Assembly: GCA_028023455.1 (NCBI GenBank)
Contig: JAQFVV010006428.1
Coordinates: forward strand, 417,501 to 481,500
Direction of reading: 5' to 3'
Origin: Epiperipatus broadwayi
Taxonomy: Eukaryota > Onychophora > Udeonychophora > Euonychophora > Peripatidae
Length of the DNA: 64,000 bases
A model generated the notes under the pieces. That model made no database searches. It was not told where the DNA came from and saw only the letters and a program-made list of their open reading frames with translations. Positions 35,165 through 46,923 of the stretch are shown one piece after another. The position numbers were made by a program, and so were the translations under genes. Each line of letters starts with the position of its first letter. The first letter of the stretch is position 1.

Positions 35165-36010
35165 TAATACATGTAATAATTGCACTTATATGCAACTACA
35201 GAGAAGCTTATTATTTCTATAAATTAAAAATGGCTTAGTGCTTTTGAGAACTTATGGCACTCTCATATTTATTGCAAGATGAAATATAATAATGGAGAGA
35301 TGAGTGCAATTGTGTATATTTGATCTCTTCAAAATTAAATATTTAATTTAGACTGTCCATTTTTTGGAAAGAGGGAAAAATGACTTTCTATGGTTGATAT
35401 CATTTGTATTATTGACATTGTTCTCTTTGAATCATGTTTATATGTATTGAATGATTACTTTGGAGGGGATGAATTGATGTCCTGTCACCTTTTGCTGCTC
35501 AAGGAAAATAGAGATAATTTATGCCTTGTCTGAATCTCTTTTGTATAAGAACTTGTGCTGGGAAAAACATCCAGCACCAATACCTATACAAAAGACCTTC
35601 AGACAAGCCAGGACATAGCTCTATATTTTTTGAGCATCAAAAGATGACAGGACATCAATTCATCCACTCCAAAGTAACCATTCAGTACATCGAAAGAAAT
35701 GATTCAAAGAGAAAAATAAAGGAATCTTGATATATAGCCAATAATATTAATGATATCAACCTAGAGACTCATCCTTCCCTCTCTCCAAAAAATGGACGCT
35801 TTAATTTACATGCTTAACATTGAATTTAAATAATTTTAAATCTCTTCAAATATATACAATTACACTCAGCTCTCCATTATTGCTGTATTTCATTTTGCTC
35901 TGAATATGAGAATGTCACAAGTTCTTGAAAGCGCTAAGCCGTCTTTAATTTATAGAAAGAATAAGCTTCTGTATAGTTGCATATAGGATCACTTGTTACA
36001 TTTATTATTA
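35165..36010. mobile_element. PLE palindrome
   Basis: Left arm (35165-35540) and right arm (35560-36010) are reverse complements over about 370 bases with mismatches. Matching blocks include ATGACAGGACATCAATTCATC against its complement, CCATTTTTTGGA..., TGGAGAGATGAGTGCAATTG, and TTATTTCTATAAATTAAA. The right arm is in coding orientation for a PLE endonuclease tail and the left arm is its mirror. It ends where the family A foldback begins (36019). Confidence 0.75.
35530..35820 (+). pseudogene. PLE endonuclease C-terminal fragment
   Basis: The + strand frame reads SSIFFEHQKMTGHQFIHSKV, IQYIERNDSKRKIKES, a stop, then YIANNINDINLETHPSLSP. This is the end of a PLE-type GIY-YIG domain (pattern ...H.TGHxIDFxNVxIxxxExNxxKRxIKES.YI..N...NLE...SLS.). 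The GIY and YIG motifs themselves are not present. An opposite-strand copy of the same segment is on the left arm. Confidence 0.6.
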
Positions 36011-36018
36011 ATTTTATT

Positions 36019-36665
36019 ACATTCAAATATCAGCCTTTCAAGCTAATTGTGCATGCACATTGCAAGTGTTAATAATAAATTAATACTTTTTTTTCCAACC
36101 CAAGATATAGTATTTATGCAGGAATAAAATGAATCCACCTATTCCTACAACTCAAATGCTTATATATGAGCAAATCTGAAGTACTGGCAAGGAAAGCATG
36201 AGGACAGACCACTCACTTTAAATCACTATCTATGATGTCTCAATGAATGACATCGGTGAAATTGTCTAGAATTTACTAAACGTCACTCTAACTGAATGAC
36301 GTCAGTAAAATTGTCTAGAATTTACTAAACGTCACTCTAATTGAAGTTTTAGTTAGAGTGACATTTAGTAAATTCTAGACAATTTCACCGTCATTCATTC
36401 AGACATCGTAGATAGTGATTTAAAGTGAGTGGTCTGTCCTCACGCTTTCCTTGCCAGTACTTCATATTTGCTCATATATAAGCATTTGAGTTGTAGGAAT
36501 AGGTGGATTCATTTTAATCCTGCATAAATACTATATCTTGTGTTGGAAAGGAAAGTATTCATTTATTATTAACACTCGCAAAAGCGTGCACAATTAGCTT
36601 GAAAGGCTGATATTTGAATGTAATACAATTATAAACACAGCGCTATATAAAAATAAATGCTTATT
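36019..36665. mobile_element. Family A foldback element, copy 2
   Basis: Left arm (36019 to about 36345) and right arm (about 36350-36621) mirror each other. The centre contains two tandem versions of GTCTAGAATTTACTAAACGTC (near 36266 and 36316), so the left arm is longer than the right. The right end continues with CAGCGCTATATAAAAATAAA. Many positions are shared with the 6.9-kb copy. Confidence 0.85.
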
Positions 36666-36668
36666 TAC

Positions 36669-37009
36669 ATATGATTAAGTTTCAGTTAGAGTGACATTTA
36701 GTAAATTCTAGACAATTTCACCAATGTCATTCATTCAGACATCATAGATAGTGATTTAAAGTGAGTGGTCTGTCCTCACGCTTTCCTTGTCAGTACTTCA
36801 GATTTGCTCATATATAAGCATTTGAGTTGTAGGAATAGGTGGATTCATTTTATTCCTGCATAAATACTATATCTTGTGTTGGAAAGGAAAGTATTCATTT
36901 ATTATTAACACTCGCAAAGCATGTGCACAATTAGCTTGAAAGACTGATATTTGAATGTAATACAATTGTAAACACAGCGCTATATAAAAATAAATGCTTA
37001 TTTACATAT
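36669..37009 (+). repeat. Tandem extra arm of family A
   Basis: This is a nearly identical direct duplicate of the right arm just before it, from TTTCAGTTAGAGTGACATTT to CAGCGCTATATAAAAATAAA. It differs by few substitutions, so the duplication is recent compared with the divergence between family A copies. Confidence 0.85.
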
Positions 37010-38117
37010 TAATTTTATTGTTTATGTATATAAATTTTATTTGGACAATAAAAAACATTGTGGAAATTAATTTTTATATAGAAAGTAATATAAATAAAGC
37101 TTGGTTAATAATGAAAAAATATTTATTCATATATAGCGCTATCAGATATATAAACAAACAAACAAAAATGTAGATAAATAGACAAAAAATTAGAAAAAAA
37201 AAATTAAAATTTGTAAATTTTATGGAGTCGACTGATTTATTTTTTCTTAAGTAATGCCATATATAAAAAACAATTTATAATTAAATTTTACAACAGCCAG
37301 ATGACTGGGAGGAAAAGTACACGATTATATATATTAATAAAATTTATTTAGTTTATATTGAAAACATATTCATTTTATCCTTCCTTTATTATTCTTTCTG
37401 CATTTAATGTGCAGTATTTTGTGTGATATATTTTCTGAGATAATGCTAAAAGTTTTTCAAAATTTTAACATTGGTTTAAAAACTTAAAAATAATTAATGA
37501 TATCACTATTTCCTTATAAAGAAACTAGTTTATTTGGTTTTTATAATATAAAAAAAGTTATTGATAAAAAGGAATATTCTAAAGCACATTTGTTTATATA
37601 TATATCAAAGCGTTGATATCAATGCTTGACTAAAGCCTATTTGTTAGGATGAAAATCAAACCCTTTGTTATTTATTTTATGTTAAAAATAATAATATGGT
37701 AGTTAATTTTTTTTTAGTGCCTTAGAGAATGAGTGAACACATACTTGTAAAATATATATAAATGCGTCCCTTCAATTTAATATATATTATTACTACTTTT
37801 GTATAATTTTATAATATTATAATTTGATATATATATATATAACGTTTGTGTTATATATATACATATGCATTACGTAAAATGCTATACAGTTGCAGTTCAA
37901 TAATCATATATTCTATTCTAATCAAGGTTTATCAAGAAATCATGAACTTTTAGACTCTATATACGTTTGCACATGTGATGGTGCTTAGAGCAAAATATAG
38001 CCTAATTTGTGGCACCACTGTAATTATAAAATAGTGTATAAAATATATCAAGACTTCTATTATAATATATTTATTTAAAAATATTATGAATTGAATGTTT
38101 ATATATATATATTGTAG
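37010..38117. other. AT-rich intron DNA before exon B
   Basis: No gene recognised. (TA)n tracts lie near 37840 and immediately before the splice acceptor of exon B (38100-38112). Confidence 0.5.
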
Positions 38118-38186
38118 ACTATTGGTTTAGGAAATGCAACTAAAGCCTATCCACAGGGAAACAGAGTTGCAACTGTTTTAATTTAT
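38118..38186 (+). CDS. P4HA (homolog): Prolyl 4-hydroxylase alpha subunit, exon B
   Basis: A 23-codon exon between acceptor TTGTAG and donor GTAAGA, phase 0 at both ends. It encodes TIGLGNATKAY followed by PQGNRVATVLIY. The end matches the family pattern GNRIATxLxYMSDV, the strand before the 2-oxoglutarate pocket. The first half is the variable loop after the HxD iron ligands. A second possible acceptor (TTTAG at 38126-38130) would break the reading phase with exon A, which favours the one chosen. The exon follows a TA tract, so the branch-point and pyrimidine signals are weak. Confidence 0.85.
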
Positions 38187-38486
38187 GTAAGAATCATTTT
38201 ATGTTAAATTTATCATCAATTGAAATATCTACTTCATTATCATCTATTTCAATCATTTTATTTTATCTATTAGCTTTTTCTTTTTGTTTTCTTTTTTGTA
38301 AAATTGAAACATAATTTACTATTAAAAACCTTTTATCTAATTGCATATTATTAAAAGTAAAATTTTGATGAATCACCATTAAATAAAATATTTTTGAGTA
38401 ACATTTTTAAGAAGTAAGTCAATAGGTATAAATAATATTAATCACGTGAATACCATTTCTTATATGCTTGCTCTTAACTGTTATTA

Positions 38487-38737
38487 AAACAGGCAAAACT
38501 CTCTATACATATTGCCACTCATCAAGCCAGAGTAATCAATGAATGCCAGAAGGCATGTGCATAATATACCCATCTAGTGCCTTCTCATCCTGATGAAAGC
38601 CACAAGCTAGAAACTAGTCTGGGGATATTGGATGAATAAGCACTAGATGAGGATTTTATGCACAAGCCTTCTGGCATCCATTGATTACTCTGGCGTGCAC
38701 TGAGTGGCAATACGTATAGAGAGTTTTGCCTGTTTTT
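38487..38737. mobile_element. Family D foldback element, copy 2
   Basis: Arms of about 105 bases (38487-38590 and 38630-38737) mirror each other, starting AACAGGCAAAACTCTCTATAC and ending with its complement. The hammerhead-like motif fills the loop. It starts 300 bases after exon B. Confidence 0.8.
38590..38625 (+). ncRNA. Hammerhead-ribozyme-like motif, family D copy 2
   Basis: CTGATGA (38590-38596), hairpin AGC-CACAA-GCT, GAAA, palindrome ACTAGT and C are all present on the + strand. The stem I strand before the core has been replaced by the mirrored arm (CTCATC), so it no longer pairs with the TGGGGA that follows. It is probably inactive as it stands. Confidence 0.55.
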
Positions 38738-39429
38738 ATAAATAATATTATAAGTATAAAGATAAACACTTATTAATATAATATAGCAAATATCTGTGAA
38801 AGGCATAGTTGGTAAAATTGCATAATGGAAGATATTGTTTATATAATCATTTAAAAAGTAGCAATTGTTTACTTAACTTTGAATAATTATGGAACATTTA
38901 ATAAATTATAGATATAAATATTTTATTAAAAATATTTAGAGTGCTTAATTATAAGAGTGATCTTGCTCATATACTGTTATTTTTAATCCATAGGTATAAA
39001 AAACTACCAATAATATGCCAATATAAATTGAAATGTTTAAGAGGATTTTCTATATATTATTCTAATCATTTATGATGTAACCAGTAAAAGTACTTATTAC
39101 AAAATGTGCATATCAACTGAAATCCATTATCCTGAAAGATATTTATTTTCATAAATTATCATTTAAAAAAAAGAAAACATTTATATTTTATTTTTTAACA
39201 TTAATTTGGTTAGTTATTTAATGAGATCTAACACCAGTTAAAATAGGTTCTTAATGTGAATCATATAATATAATACAGCATAATTTGTCTAATTTATGTT
39301 AAAACTGAAACTACTTTTATTCTTTTGCATTTAATAAAAAAGATGTTTGATGGGACAATGACATTTAAAATAGATTGTCAATATGAATCATATGATCTAA
39401 TGTCTAATGATATCAATTTTTCTTATTTA
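38738..39429. other. AT-rich intron DNA
   Basis: No feature recognised. Confidence 0.45.
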
Positions 39430-40250
39430 CATTAAGATAAAAGATGAAATTTATGGAGGAGTTTTTGAAAACACACAGCATGCTATATGCAAACTAATGA
39501 ACCCACCTGTACATTAACTTGGATCATATATAAGCATTAAATTAATTGACATGTTACAAGTTATAAACAATTAGAGGGGAAGGCTATACTTCATATTTAA
39601 CAATCTCTAAATATTAAATGAATCAACACTTAATAGTTGTAAATATTAATTGCAATTGGTCAAATATTGATGCCGTTTTAGGGAAGTTATTGAAAACCTC
39701 TAGTGTTCTATATGTGAACTAATGCAACTGTAACAGCAAGAAAAAAAGCCCTCTTACACTTATCATGGATCAATATAATCTTTCAGTTTATTGACATGTT
39801 ACAATGTAGAGAAAGATAAACTTTACAACTATTATGAAATCACTATAAACAATCAGAGGGTGCGTTTCATATTTAACAACCCCTAAATATTATATAAATC
39901 AACAGTTAATAAATATAAATTTTTAATTACAATAGTTCACTTACAGATAAAATTTATGTGGAAATTACTGAAAATTCCCAGTGAGCTATCTGTAAAGTAA
40001 TATAACTCAAACAATAAATAAATCGGTGCAAAATGAACCTATATGTACTTTAGCTTATATTAGCATTCAATTTATTGACTTGTTTCTGTGCAGAGCATAA
40101 ATTCTGTAAATGAAGGTAATTTTAGGATAAATAGTCTATTCTGAAATCTCTATTAACAATTACAGTGAAAAGCTGTACCTTATTTCTAATAACCCCTAAA
40201 TATTAAATGAATCAACAATTAATAGATATAAATTTTACATTGACAATTAC
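39430..40250 (+). repeat. Degenerate tandem repeat, about 3 units of 280-310 bp
   Basis: The phrase AACCCCTAAATATTAAATGA (with variants) comes near 39598, 39873 and 40187. Each time it is followed by ATCAACA.TTAATA and, earlier in the unit, by a TTTATTGACATGTTAC-like phrase. Units have drifted far from each other, so this is an old array. Confidence 0.65.
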
Positions 40251-40487
40251 AATGTAATCTAAAAGCTGTAAATAAAACAAATGTTCTAGTTAAATATTTG
40301 ATCACATGCTTCAGTATGTGTAAATATTTTAATTGAAGTTTGCTTATTTACATGGCTAAAGGTTGAGATAAAAATTTCTATTACAATTTTTACATCTAGA
40401 ATTTAATCAATTCTTTCTGATGAATTTTACACATATTTTCGTGCAGAAAATAATAAAAAATATATCATCACATTTTGAATATATATA

Positions 40488-40980
40488 TAAAGCTCCATCT
40501 ATTGATCATTAATACAAGCGATAGCAAGTTTTTACGTATATAAAACTTGTGTTTGTTTTTCATAAATGTACCTTTAAAGTTTTCTTGCAATGATATAGAT
40601 TGCAGAAGCTTTGACTATGTGGAGAAACTGAACTGATATCAGACCCATATAGCTATGTGGTTTGGTAGGCTGAGTTTGAAGACATTAACGTGTCTAAAAA
40701 ATTCATGATTGCAAACTGATAGAAACGTTTTGCATAAACGCTTGGAGTTAATGTTTAGGTCTAGTTTGTAACTCCTGTCCTTCACTGATGAGAGCAAATA
40801 AGCTTGACATCAGCTGATCTGAGGGTGGAGCAAAATGAAAGAGAGAGTGAATGTTGACTCTGACGTTTATGTAAACAGAATACCCTTGTTTTGGAGGTTT
40901 TGGTAAAGCTCCATCTGTTGATCATTAATACAAGCGATAGCAAGTTTTTACGTTATAAAACTTGTGTTTGTTTTTCATAT
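40488..40980 (+). mobile_element. 345-bp segment between 74-bp direct repeats
   Basis: The sequence starting AAAGCTCCATCT.TTGATC and ending TTGTGTTTGTTTTTCATA occurs at about 40488-40562 and 40905-40978 with very few differences. It contains its own hairpin (CAAGTTTTTACG / ATAAAACTTG). The enclosed segment is richer in G+C (about 40%) and has no frame. The layout is that of a small LTR-like or PLE-like non-autonomous element, or a tandem duplication. Not assigned to a family. Confidence 0.6.
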
Positions 40981-43900
40981 ATATATATACACTGCAACTG
41001 GAAATTCCACCCAGACCATAACAGGCAAAATTAATGACATTACACAAGACTTATGATATAATCTGATTGTTGCCAGGATACATTGCAAAGACCCATCACA
41101 ACATTACATGAAGGTATCAATAATTCTGCACTTACACACTTAGGTTAGAAAAGTTTAATATTGTAAAAATTGTATGTTTATCTGTGCTGAGCACATTTGA
41201 AGTTCCTGGACTTCATATTCATAGCTGAGTGTAGATGATAGTTACGATGAGGCATATTCTAATTTATGCAAATTGGTTAGCTGTTAATTGTGTCATAGGT
41301 CTTGGCAATTTATTTTGTTTAGATTAATTAGTCCATCTTTTTGAAATGGTGAAACAGGTGTCTTTACCCCAAAATAAATTATGTGATTATTCATTTAATA
41401 ACTATTCTCACTAATAAATGCATCTTGAAACTATATTTCAAAACCTTAAACTGAGATTTTATTTACATGAGACTTTATGGACAACCGTGAACAAGATGGT
41501 TCGATCTATAAAACTACTAAAGGTTACTTTTCCATTATTAAATATATGATCCATTACATCAATGTTAACTATCACATGGTGAATACAGGACATTTAACAA
41601 GACCTTAATAATTATGATCAGCATCATAACATGATTGGTCACAGCTCAGATATACTCAGGATTTTAATACACCAATGTTATCTAGGCTATTTGCTTTGTG
41701 ATAAAAGATAAGCAACATGAAATTTAGGTTCATTTATAAAATTAATATTTATTTACAACTCAATCAATACCAATTAATAATTGATTAATATAATGATCAA
41801 AAATAAATAAATGAATAAACAAAATAAAATATCACATGTACTTGTTTTTATACATGGAGGATGTACATAAATTCCAAAACAAACACAATATAGGTTTTTG
41901 TCAAAATGAATTTGATTTCAGCCTTTATAGGGGAGAGGATGGGTTCTAATATCTAATCAATAACATACCTTATATGTCAATACCAGAACCCATGCACATA
42001 TATCCCAGATTAAAATAATGTTGGTAAACATGCAAAAGCTAGTCATGGGGAGATAATTTATCAAAGAGAAAATTTGAATCTCAACACAGCTTTAAATATC
42101 ATACAAATTGATATGTAATAAATTATAGTAATAATTTATTAAGTGTCTTTTTAATAGCTGATAACTGAACATGCAGGATCAATCTAAAAATGAGGGGAAA
42201 AACATTCATATCATAATATATGGAGTCTCTGCCCAAGCATTTTTATACAATAAATAGCAATGATATTCCTGAAGATGTATTCATTCATGCAAAGGAATAA
42301 CAAAGCATTAAATGCCCTATGAATTTTTTAACCATCATCTGAGCAAAAAGCACCATTACAGAATGTTCCATGGATTAACCACCCATGCAGAAATGAATAT
42401 AAAGAATATAATGTCAAGAGATCATTCTGTAGATTAAACCACTAGCACAGAATAGTGCCATATACCATTATAAAATAGTACAGACATTCACTTCCCAAGT
42501 AGAAGAGACATAAAATTATCCTCACCTATAAAACTGCTAAATTAGGGGACTCGTGTCTTATGAGTATGAATTAAGACATAAAATGAAATAATTACTTTAG
42601 GGTAGGAAATAATTGAGGTAACAGCTGACTCTTCCTAGCACATGGGTGGTGTAATGATACGTAGTAAATATAATATGAGCATAGGCACAAAAACTCTGGA
42701 AAGACATACAGGACTAAGTGTTGATATACATTATAGATTCACTAAATAATTATTAAACCTTTATGCAAGTGCTGTTTCCTAATAATTGATTCTTCTCAAT
42801 TCCTATATCATATGTTCAAACTAATTAATTTAAATTAGTAAATAATTATCTTAGACCCATAGAATAGACCCCATGAACTTCATACACGTATAAGATAATA
42901 TGTAAATATAAACCAAAATAAAACTACATACTTGTTTAAATAACCACTAAATTAAAATATATAATATTTCAAACATATCAAATATTCACCAATAGAATCA
43001 ATAATACATTTTCTTAATTCTTAATGTACAATATATAAATTAAATAGTTTTTCAGTTATAACATAGAATTTTACGAATTTGATTATACTATTCTTTGTTT
43101 CCACCCATAATGAACATTCCATAATTAATTGATTCACACACAGGCTCTCTGAATGTTTGACATATTTAGAATTGCACATGTATAATGCTGTCACATATGA
43201 TATATGTCAACTCTGTCTAAATAATCTCCTTAAGAATGTGTGAGGCTGATCCTTTTCTTTTTTTAATACACTGTCACACAAATATGGAGCAACCCTCCAT
43301 GTTAACCAATTTCATTATTTATAATTAGAGTATTCGTCAAAGTTAACAAACCTTCTTACTTCGATTTAGGCTACTCCAAAGTTAAAATAACTCATTACTT
43401 TTAATTTATTGAGTGAGTGTCCAAGACTAGGAATGATTGTGCAAGCAAGAGTTATCCCATAATTGCGATGATGGTTATAAAATAATTTTCTGGTTAGCGG
43501 TCATTTTCTTTCAACAGCTATATTATTATTTTAACAATATGATAATAACTCACAGAGTGGGAATGTTATCTTCAATATAAGTTCAGAGTGGAGCATAGCT
43601 AAATTTTTGTCATTCAGACATTCTAAAATTGTTATAGCATTGCACTCCACACATATATGGTGTAATTATATAATTTTGAATCATAAAAGTAATATATCCA
43701 AGATTAATATAGTCTATAAGCAATAAAAAAATATTTCCAGGTAGACTGATATTTAACGACTGTTATTCCTATTGTCATGCTTGATAATATCCATATATTT
43801 CAATTACAGGCATTTTGGAAGATTATCAGCAGTTAGATTCTCGGTTAGCAGGCTTGAACAGACTTCTTTAAGGTTAGCTACTCATATTGTTATTAACACA

Positions 43901-44875
43901 CAATAACCTCACAAGTTCAAGTATATAAGAAAAATCTTAATTTAATTTCTTTCTTTATCCTTAATTTTAAGGAGTAGCTTTCATATTTGTTACATGTTTA
44001 ACAGCCGAATTTTTTTTACATACTTATCATTTCTATCCCAGTTTTAAAAAAATCTCTGAATGTTCTCTTTCCTTTTTATCCAATTACATTTTCCTTATTT
44101 ACATATTTCTGTTAAAAAGAAAGAAGAAAGAAAAAATGTGTTTATTGACTAATTCAAGATAAATTAAATGAACCATTAAGATTAACTAAAGTTAATCTTT
44201 GGGATTAGTTAAAGAGAAACCAATAATGATTATTATTATTTATATCTTACTAAATTTGATATAATATGTTGTTTATTTTGCAGGTTAAACACAGCCTGTC
44301 CAACTCAGTGATTGGAAAAGGGCAAAACCAATATATAAAATAATAGTAACCTAAAAAAGTGAAATTACATAATCTCATTATTGAGTTAACTTGAATACAA
44401 GAATCAAGTATACACAAAGTGCTAATTATGGTAATTAAGTCACCTAGAAGAAGATAGAGAAATTTTAAATCTGTTACACCAAGCTATATATTCTGTACCA
44501 AAATATAAGATTGCAATATATATGCCTGATGTTATTAATAGTTATGCTTAATGTTTAATAATTCTTTCCAATTCATATGCTTAAATATCATTCTGATAAG
44601 TAAAAAATTATGAATATGATTCTTCATGTGGGGATTGCTATTTTGATTACATTAAAGTATGATAACAAAATTGCACTAAAAAATAATTTTAATATTAATA
44701 AATTTTCATATTTTTCTTATTTATATTTAAGCTTTTGTATTTTAGGATTTTCTTTATGATATGTTCCTGAAAAATCTTAAGCTATTACTTTTTTTATTTC
44801 TTATTTTATTTTCTCTAACTTTGGGTTGCAAATTTCTTACAATTAATAATTTTATACTTTTGATATTAAATATAG
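40981..44875. other. Featureless AT-rich intron DNA
   Basis: Nearly 3.9 kb without a recognisable gene, RNA or mobile element on either strand. Composition is even and no frame exceeds what chance gives. Confidence 0.5.
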
Positions 44876-44944
44876 ATGAGTAACGTTATTGCCGGAGGAG
44901 GAACTGTATTTCCTCAGCTTAATTTAACCATAACCCCAGTTAAG
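44876..44944 (+). CDS. P4HA (homolog): Prolyl 4-hydroxylase alpha subunit, exon C
   Basis: A 23-codon exon between acceptor AATATAG and donor GTATGA, phase 0, and the only one of three frames without a stop. It encodes MSNVIAGGGTVFP then QLNLTITPVK. The first half matches the family signature MSDVxAGGATVFP, a conserved beta-strand turn in the catalytic fold that follows the GNRIATxLxY of exon B directly. The leading Met is internal and not a start. The next exon should carry GxAxFWYNL and the third iron ligand (His) plus the 2-oxoglutarate-binding Lys. I could not find it up to the end of the window. Confidence 0.88.
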
Positions 44945-45554
44945 GTATGAATTAATCAAATTTTTATGTGTAAAAATTAATATATATATATATATATCCA
45001 GTTTGATGAATTCATAATGATATATATGTAATACATTTTATGAATTCTGATATAATTAACGCATATTATGTTATATACTATCTATAGTTATTTGATAACA
45101 CATACTTATAATTATATCTCTGTTGTTTTATTGGTTACATTATTAAGCAAGTACATGAGAGTAATAGTGTATGTTTTCTGTGGAACTTAATAATTATATA
45201 CAATTCGAATTCAATTAAAAAAGCGCTATGAGAGATAGTTAAAAGAGCTGATATGAATGAAGAGTGTTACATGAATATACTGAATGCAGTTTTGGAAAAA
45301 AAAATGTGGAATAAATAAAAAAAAACATTTACAATTTGTTATTTTTTTAAGAATATTTAATTTTTAATAAAATATATTTTATTAAAACTGATGTAATAAT
45401 TTAAGGATATCATAAATAAATATTGAGTATAATTTATCCAAACTCCAAATAGTGGTTTCTAAACACAACATTTAATTTTTTTAAAATTAAATTAATTCCA
45501 ATAAATATATTTTTACATAATTTATTACCATATTTTATAATAGTAATATTAGCA
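44945..45554. other. AT-rich intron DNA after exon C
   Basis: No feature recognised; a (TA)n tract lies near 44982-44998. Confidence 0.45.
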
Positions 45555-45708
45555 ATTAAGCCAATGCACATGCGCTTTAAAGATAAATTATAAATGAATA
45601 CTCAATTTTTCCAGACACGGGATATAGTATTTTAGAAAGAATGGAATGAATCCACCCATTCTTTCCATCCAAACGTTTATATATGGGCAAATAGCGCTAT
45701 ATAAAATA
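45555..45708 (+). repeat. Family A, decayed single arm
   Basis: The arm sequence is recognisable from TGCACATGCGC through TAAATGAATACT, GATATAGTATTT and GAATGAATCCACCCATTC to TTTATATATGGGCAAAT. It then jumps to the family terminus AGCGCTATATAAAA. There is no mirrored partner. Confidence 0.6.
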
Positions 45709-46080
45709 ATATCTCATTATACCATATTTTATGTAAAATGAAATTTCATAATTCTTAAATTAATAATACTTTTTTTATAGTTTGGTGAGGTAACTCTTTT
45801 AAAAATAATGTAGTGATTATTAATGGATAAAGACCATAATTTTAATGACAGTAAGTTTTGGATCTGACCTCAAAATGATTGACTTTCTTATAACTGAATT
45901 TCAGACATAAAAATTAAATTGGTTTCAATGAAAAATTATCATTGAAATTTAATTATTCCTTTATATTATAATTAAATTATGTATATATAAAACCTCCCAT
46001 TTTTATTATTTCATTTAGAAATAAAATTTTAAGCTTTAGATATAAAAACTAAAATGGTTTGTGTGAAATATATACATAAT
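45709..46080. other. AT-rich intron DNA
   Basis: No feature recognised. Confidence 0.4.
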
Positions 46081-46229
46081 ATTTAAATACAAGTATAATT
46101 TATACACTTGGAGTTTAGATATAATGATAGGGGATTTGAACACAGACTTTTAAGTTCCGTTCAGCTATCAATTTTATCTCATACAACCGATCCACTTGAG
46201 CACACACATATGAAAAAGATAAATGATCT

Positions 46230-46271
46230 CCAATACACATATTATATTCTGAACTAGCACTCATTATTTGG
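46230..46271 (-). ncRNA. Family B hammerhead-like motif, - strand, decayed
   Basis: CCAA, a core reading ATAATGA, hairpin start GTGCT, a damaged GAAA region and the closing TTGG are seen on the - strand. The first three core bases are changed, so activity is unlikely. It is included because it is the mirror partner of the + strand motif at 46.9 kb. Confidence 0.4.
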
Positions 46272-46881
46272 TCCAGATCATCATCTCCCACACATAAATA
46301 TAATCAACACTCAGTTTATATTAAGATAGCAAATATTCAAACTTTAGTGACAGGCTTCAATCTATTTCTTCCTCCAACTCTTTCACTATCCATACCATTG
46401 AAGATCCGATGATGGCACACCGGAATCTCTTGTTGATGCCAATATTATTGTCATGCCATCTTGAGTTTGTCACTCTGATCTCTCATGTATAGGACCTTGT
46501 ATATGTGTAGTGGATAGATGAATGAAGCTTAAAAATATGTAATCAAACCTCTATAAATTTCATCTAAACTCTATTTATACCAATTATACTTGTATTTAAA
46601 TATTACGGATTCAACCTGTATACTGCCCATCTATCTTCTGTGCATTTAAATGGACAATATCCTACAAATGAAGAATCTGAGTGGCTTAAAGTCAGCATGG
46701 CCATGTATTGGCATCAGCATGCTATTTGAGCATTCCATTTTCAGATTTTCAATGGTATGGATGGCTAAAGAGTTGGAGATTGGAGTAGACTGAAGCCTGC
46801 TCATTAAAGTTTGATGATTTGCTATCTTAATATATACTGAGCACTGATTATATATATGTGTGTAGAGATAAGACTCTGAAT

Positions 46882-46923
46882 CAATTGGATGAGTGTTGAT
46901 TCAGCATGAAATGGGTATATTGG
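46882..46923 (+). ncRNA. Family B hammerhead-like motif, + strand, near-complete
   Basis: CAA, core TGGATGA (consensus CTGATGA), five-pair hairpin GTGTT-GATTC-AGCAT (one G-T pair), GAAA (46908-46911), an imperfect palindrome ATGGGTAT, A, then TTGG. Two core bases differ from the hammerhead consensus. Confidence 0.45.

Larger units (their letters stand above)
16264..38117 (+). other. P4HA intron of 21.9 kb
   Basis: Bounded by the GTAAGT after exon A and the TTGTAG before exon B. It holds two PLE palindromes, foldback families A, B, C and D, two RTE relics, a PLE reverse-transcriptase relic and an LTR-like block, described separately. Stretches not listed individually contain only AT-rich DNA. 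Confidence 0.8.
38187..44875 (+). other. P4HA intron of 6.7 kb
   Basis: Between donor GTAAGA after exon B and acceptor AATATAG before exon C. It holds a family D foldback, a degenerate three-unit repeat and a pair of direct repeats; 41.0-44.87 kb has nothing recognisable. Confidence 0.8.

Noticed and set aside
40640-40780. CTGATAGAAACG as a hammerhead core
   Set aside because: The bases between CTGA and GAAAC leave no room for stem II.
44876-44944. Histone H2A-like exon (AGGG then V-x-P)
   Set aside because: The match to the P4HA signature is longer, and exons A and B lead into it in phase.
45771-45790. Acceptor-like TTTTTTATAG with donor-like GAGGTAACT as a tiny exon
   Set aside because: It would be a 9-base exon with no match to the expected P4HA residues.
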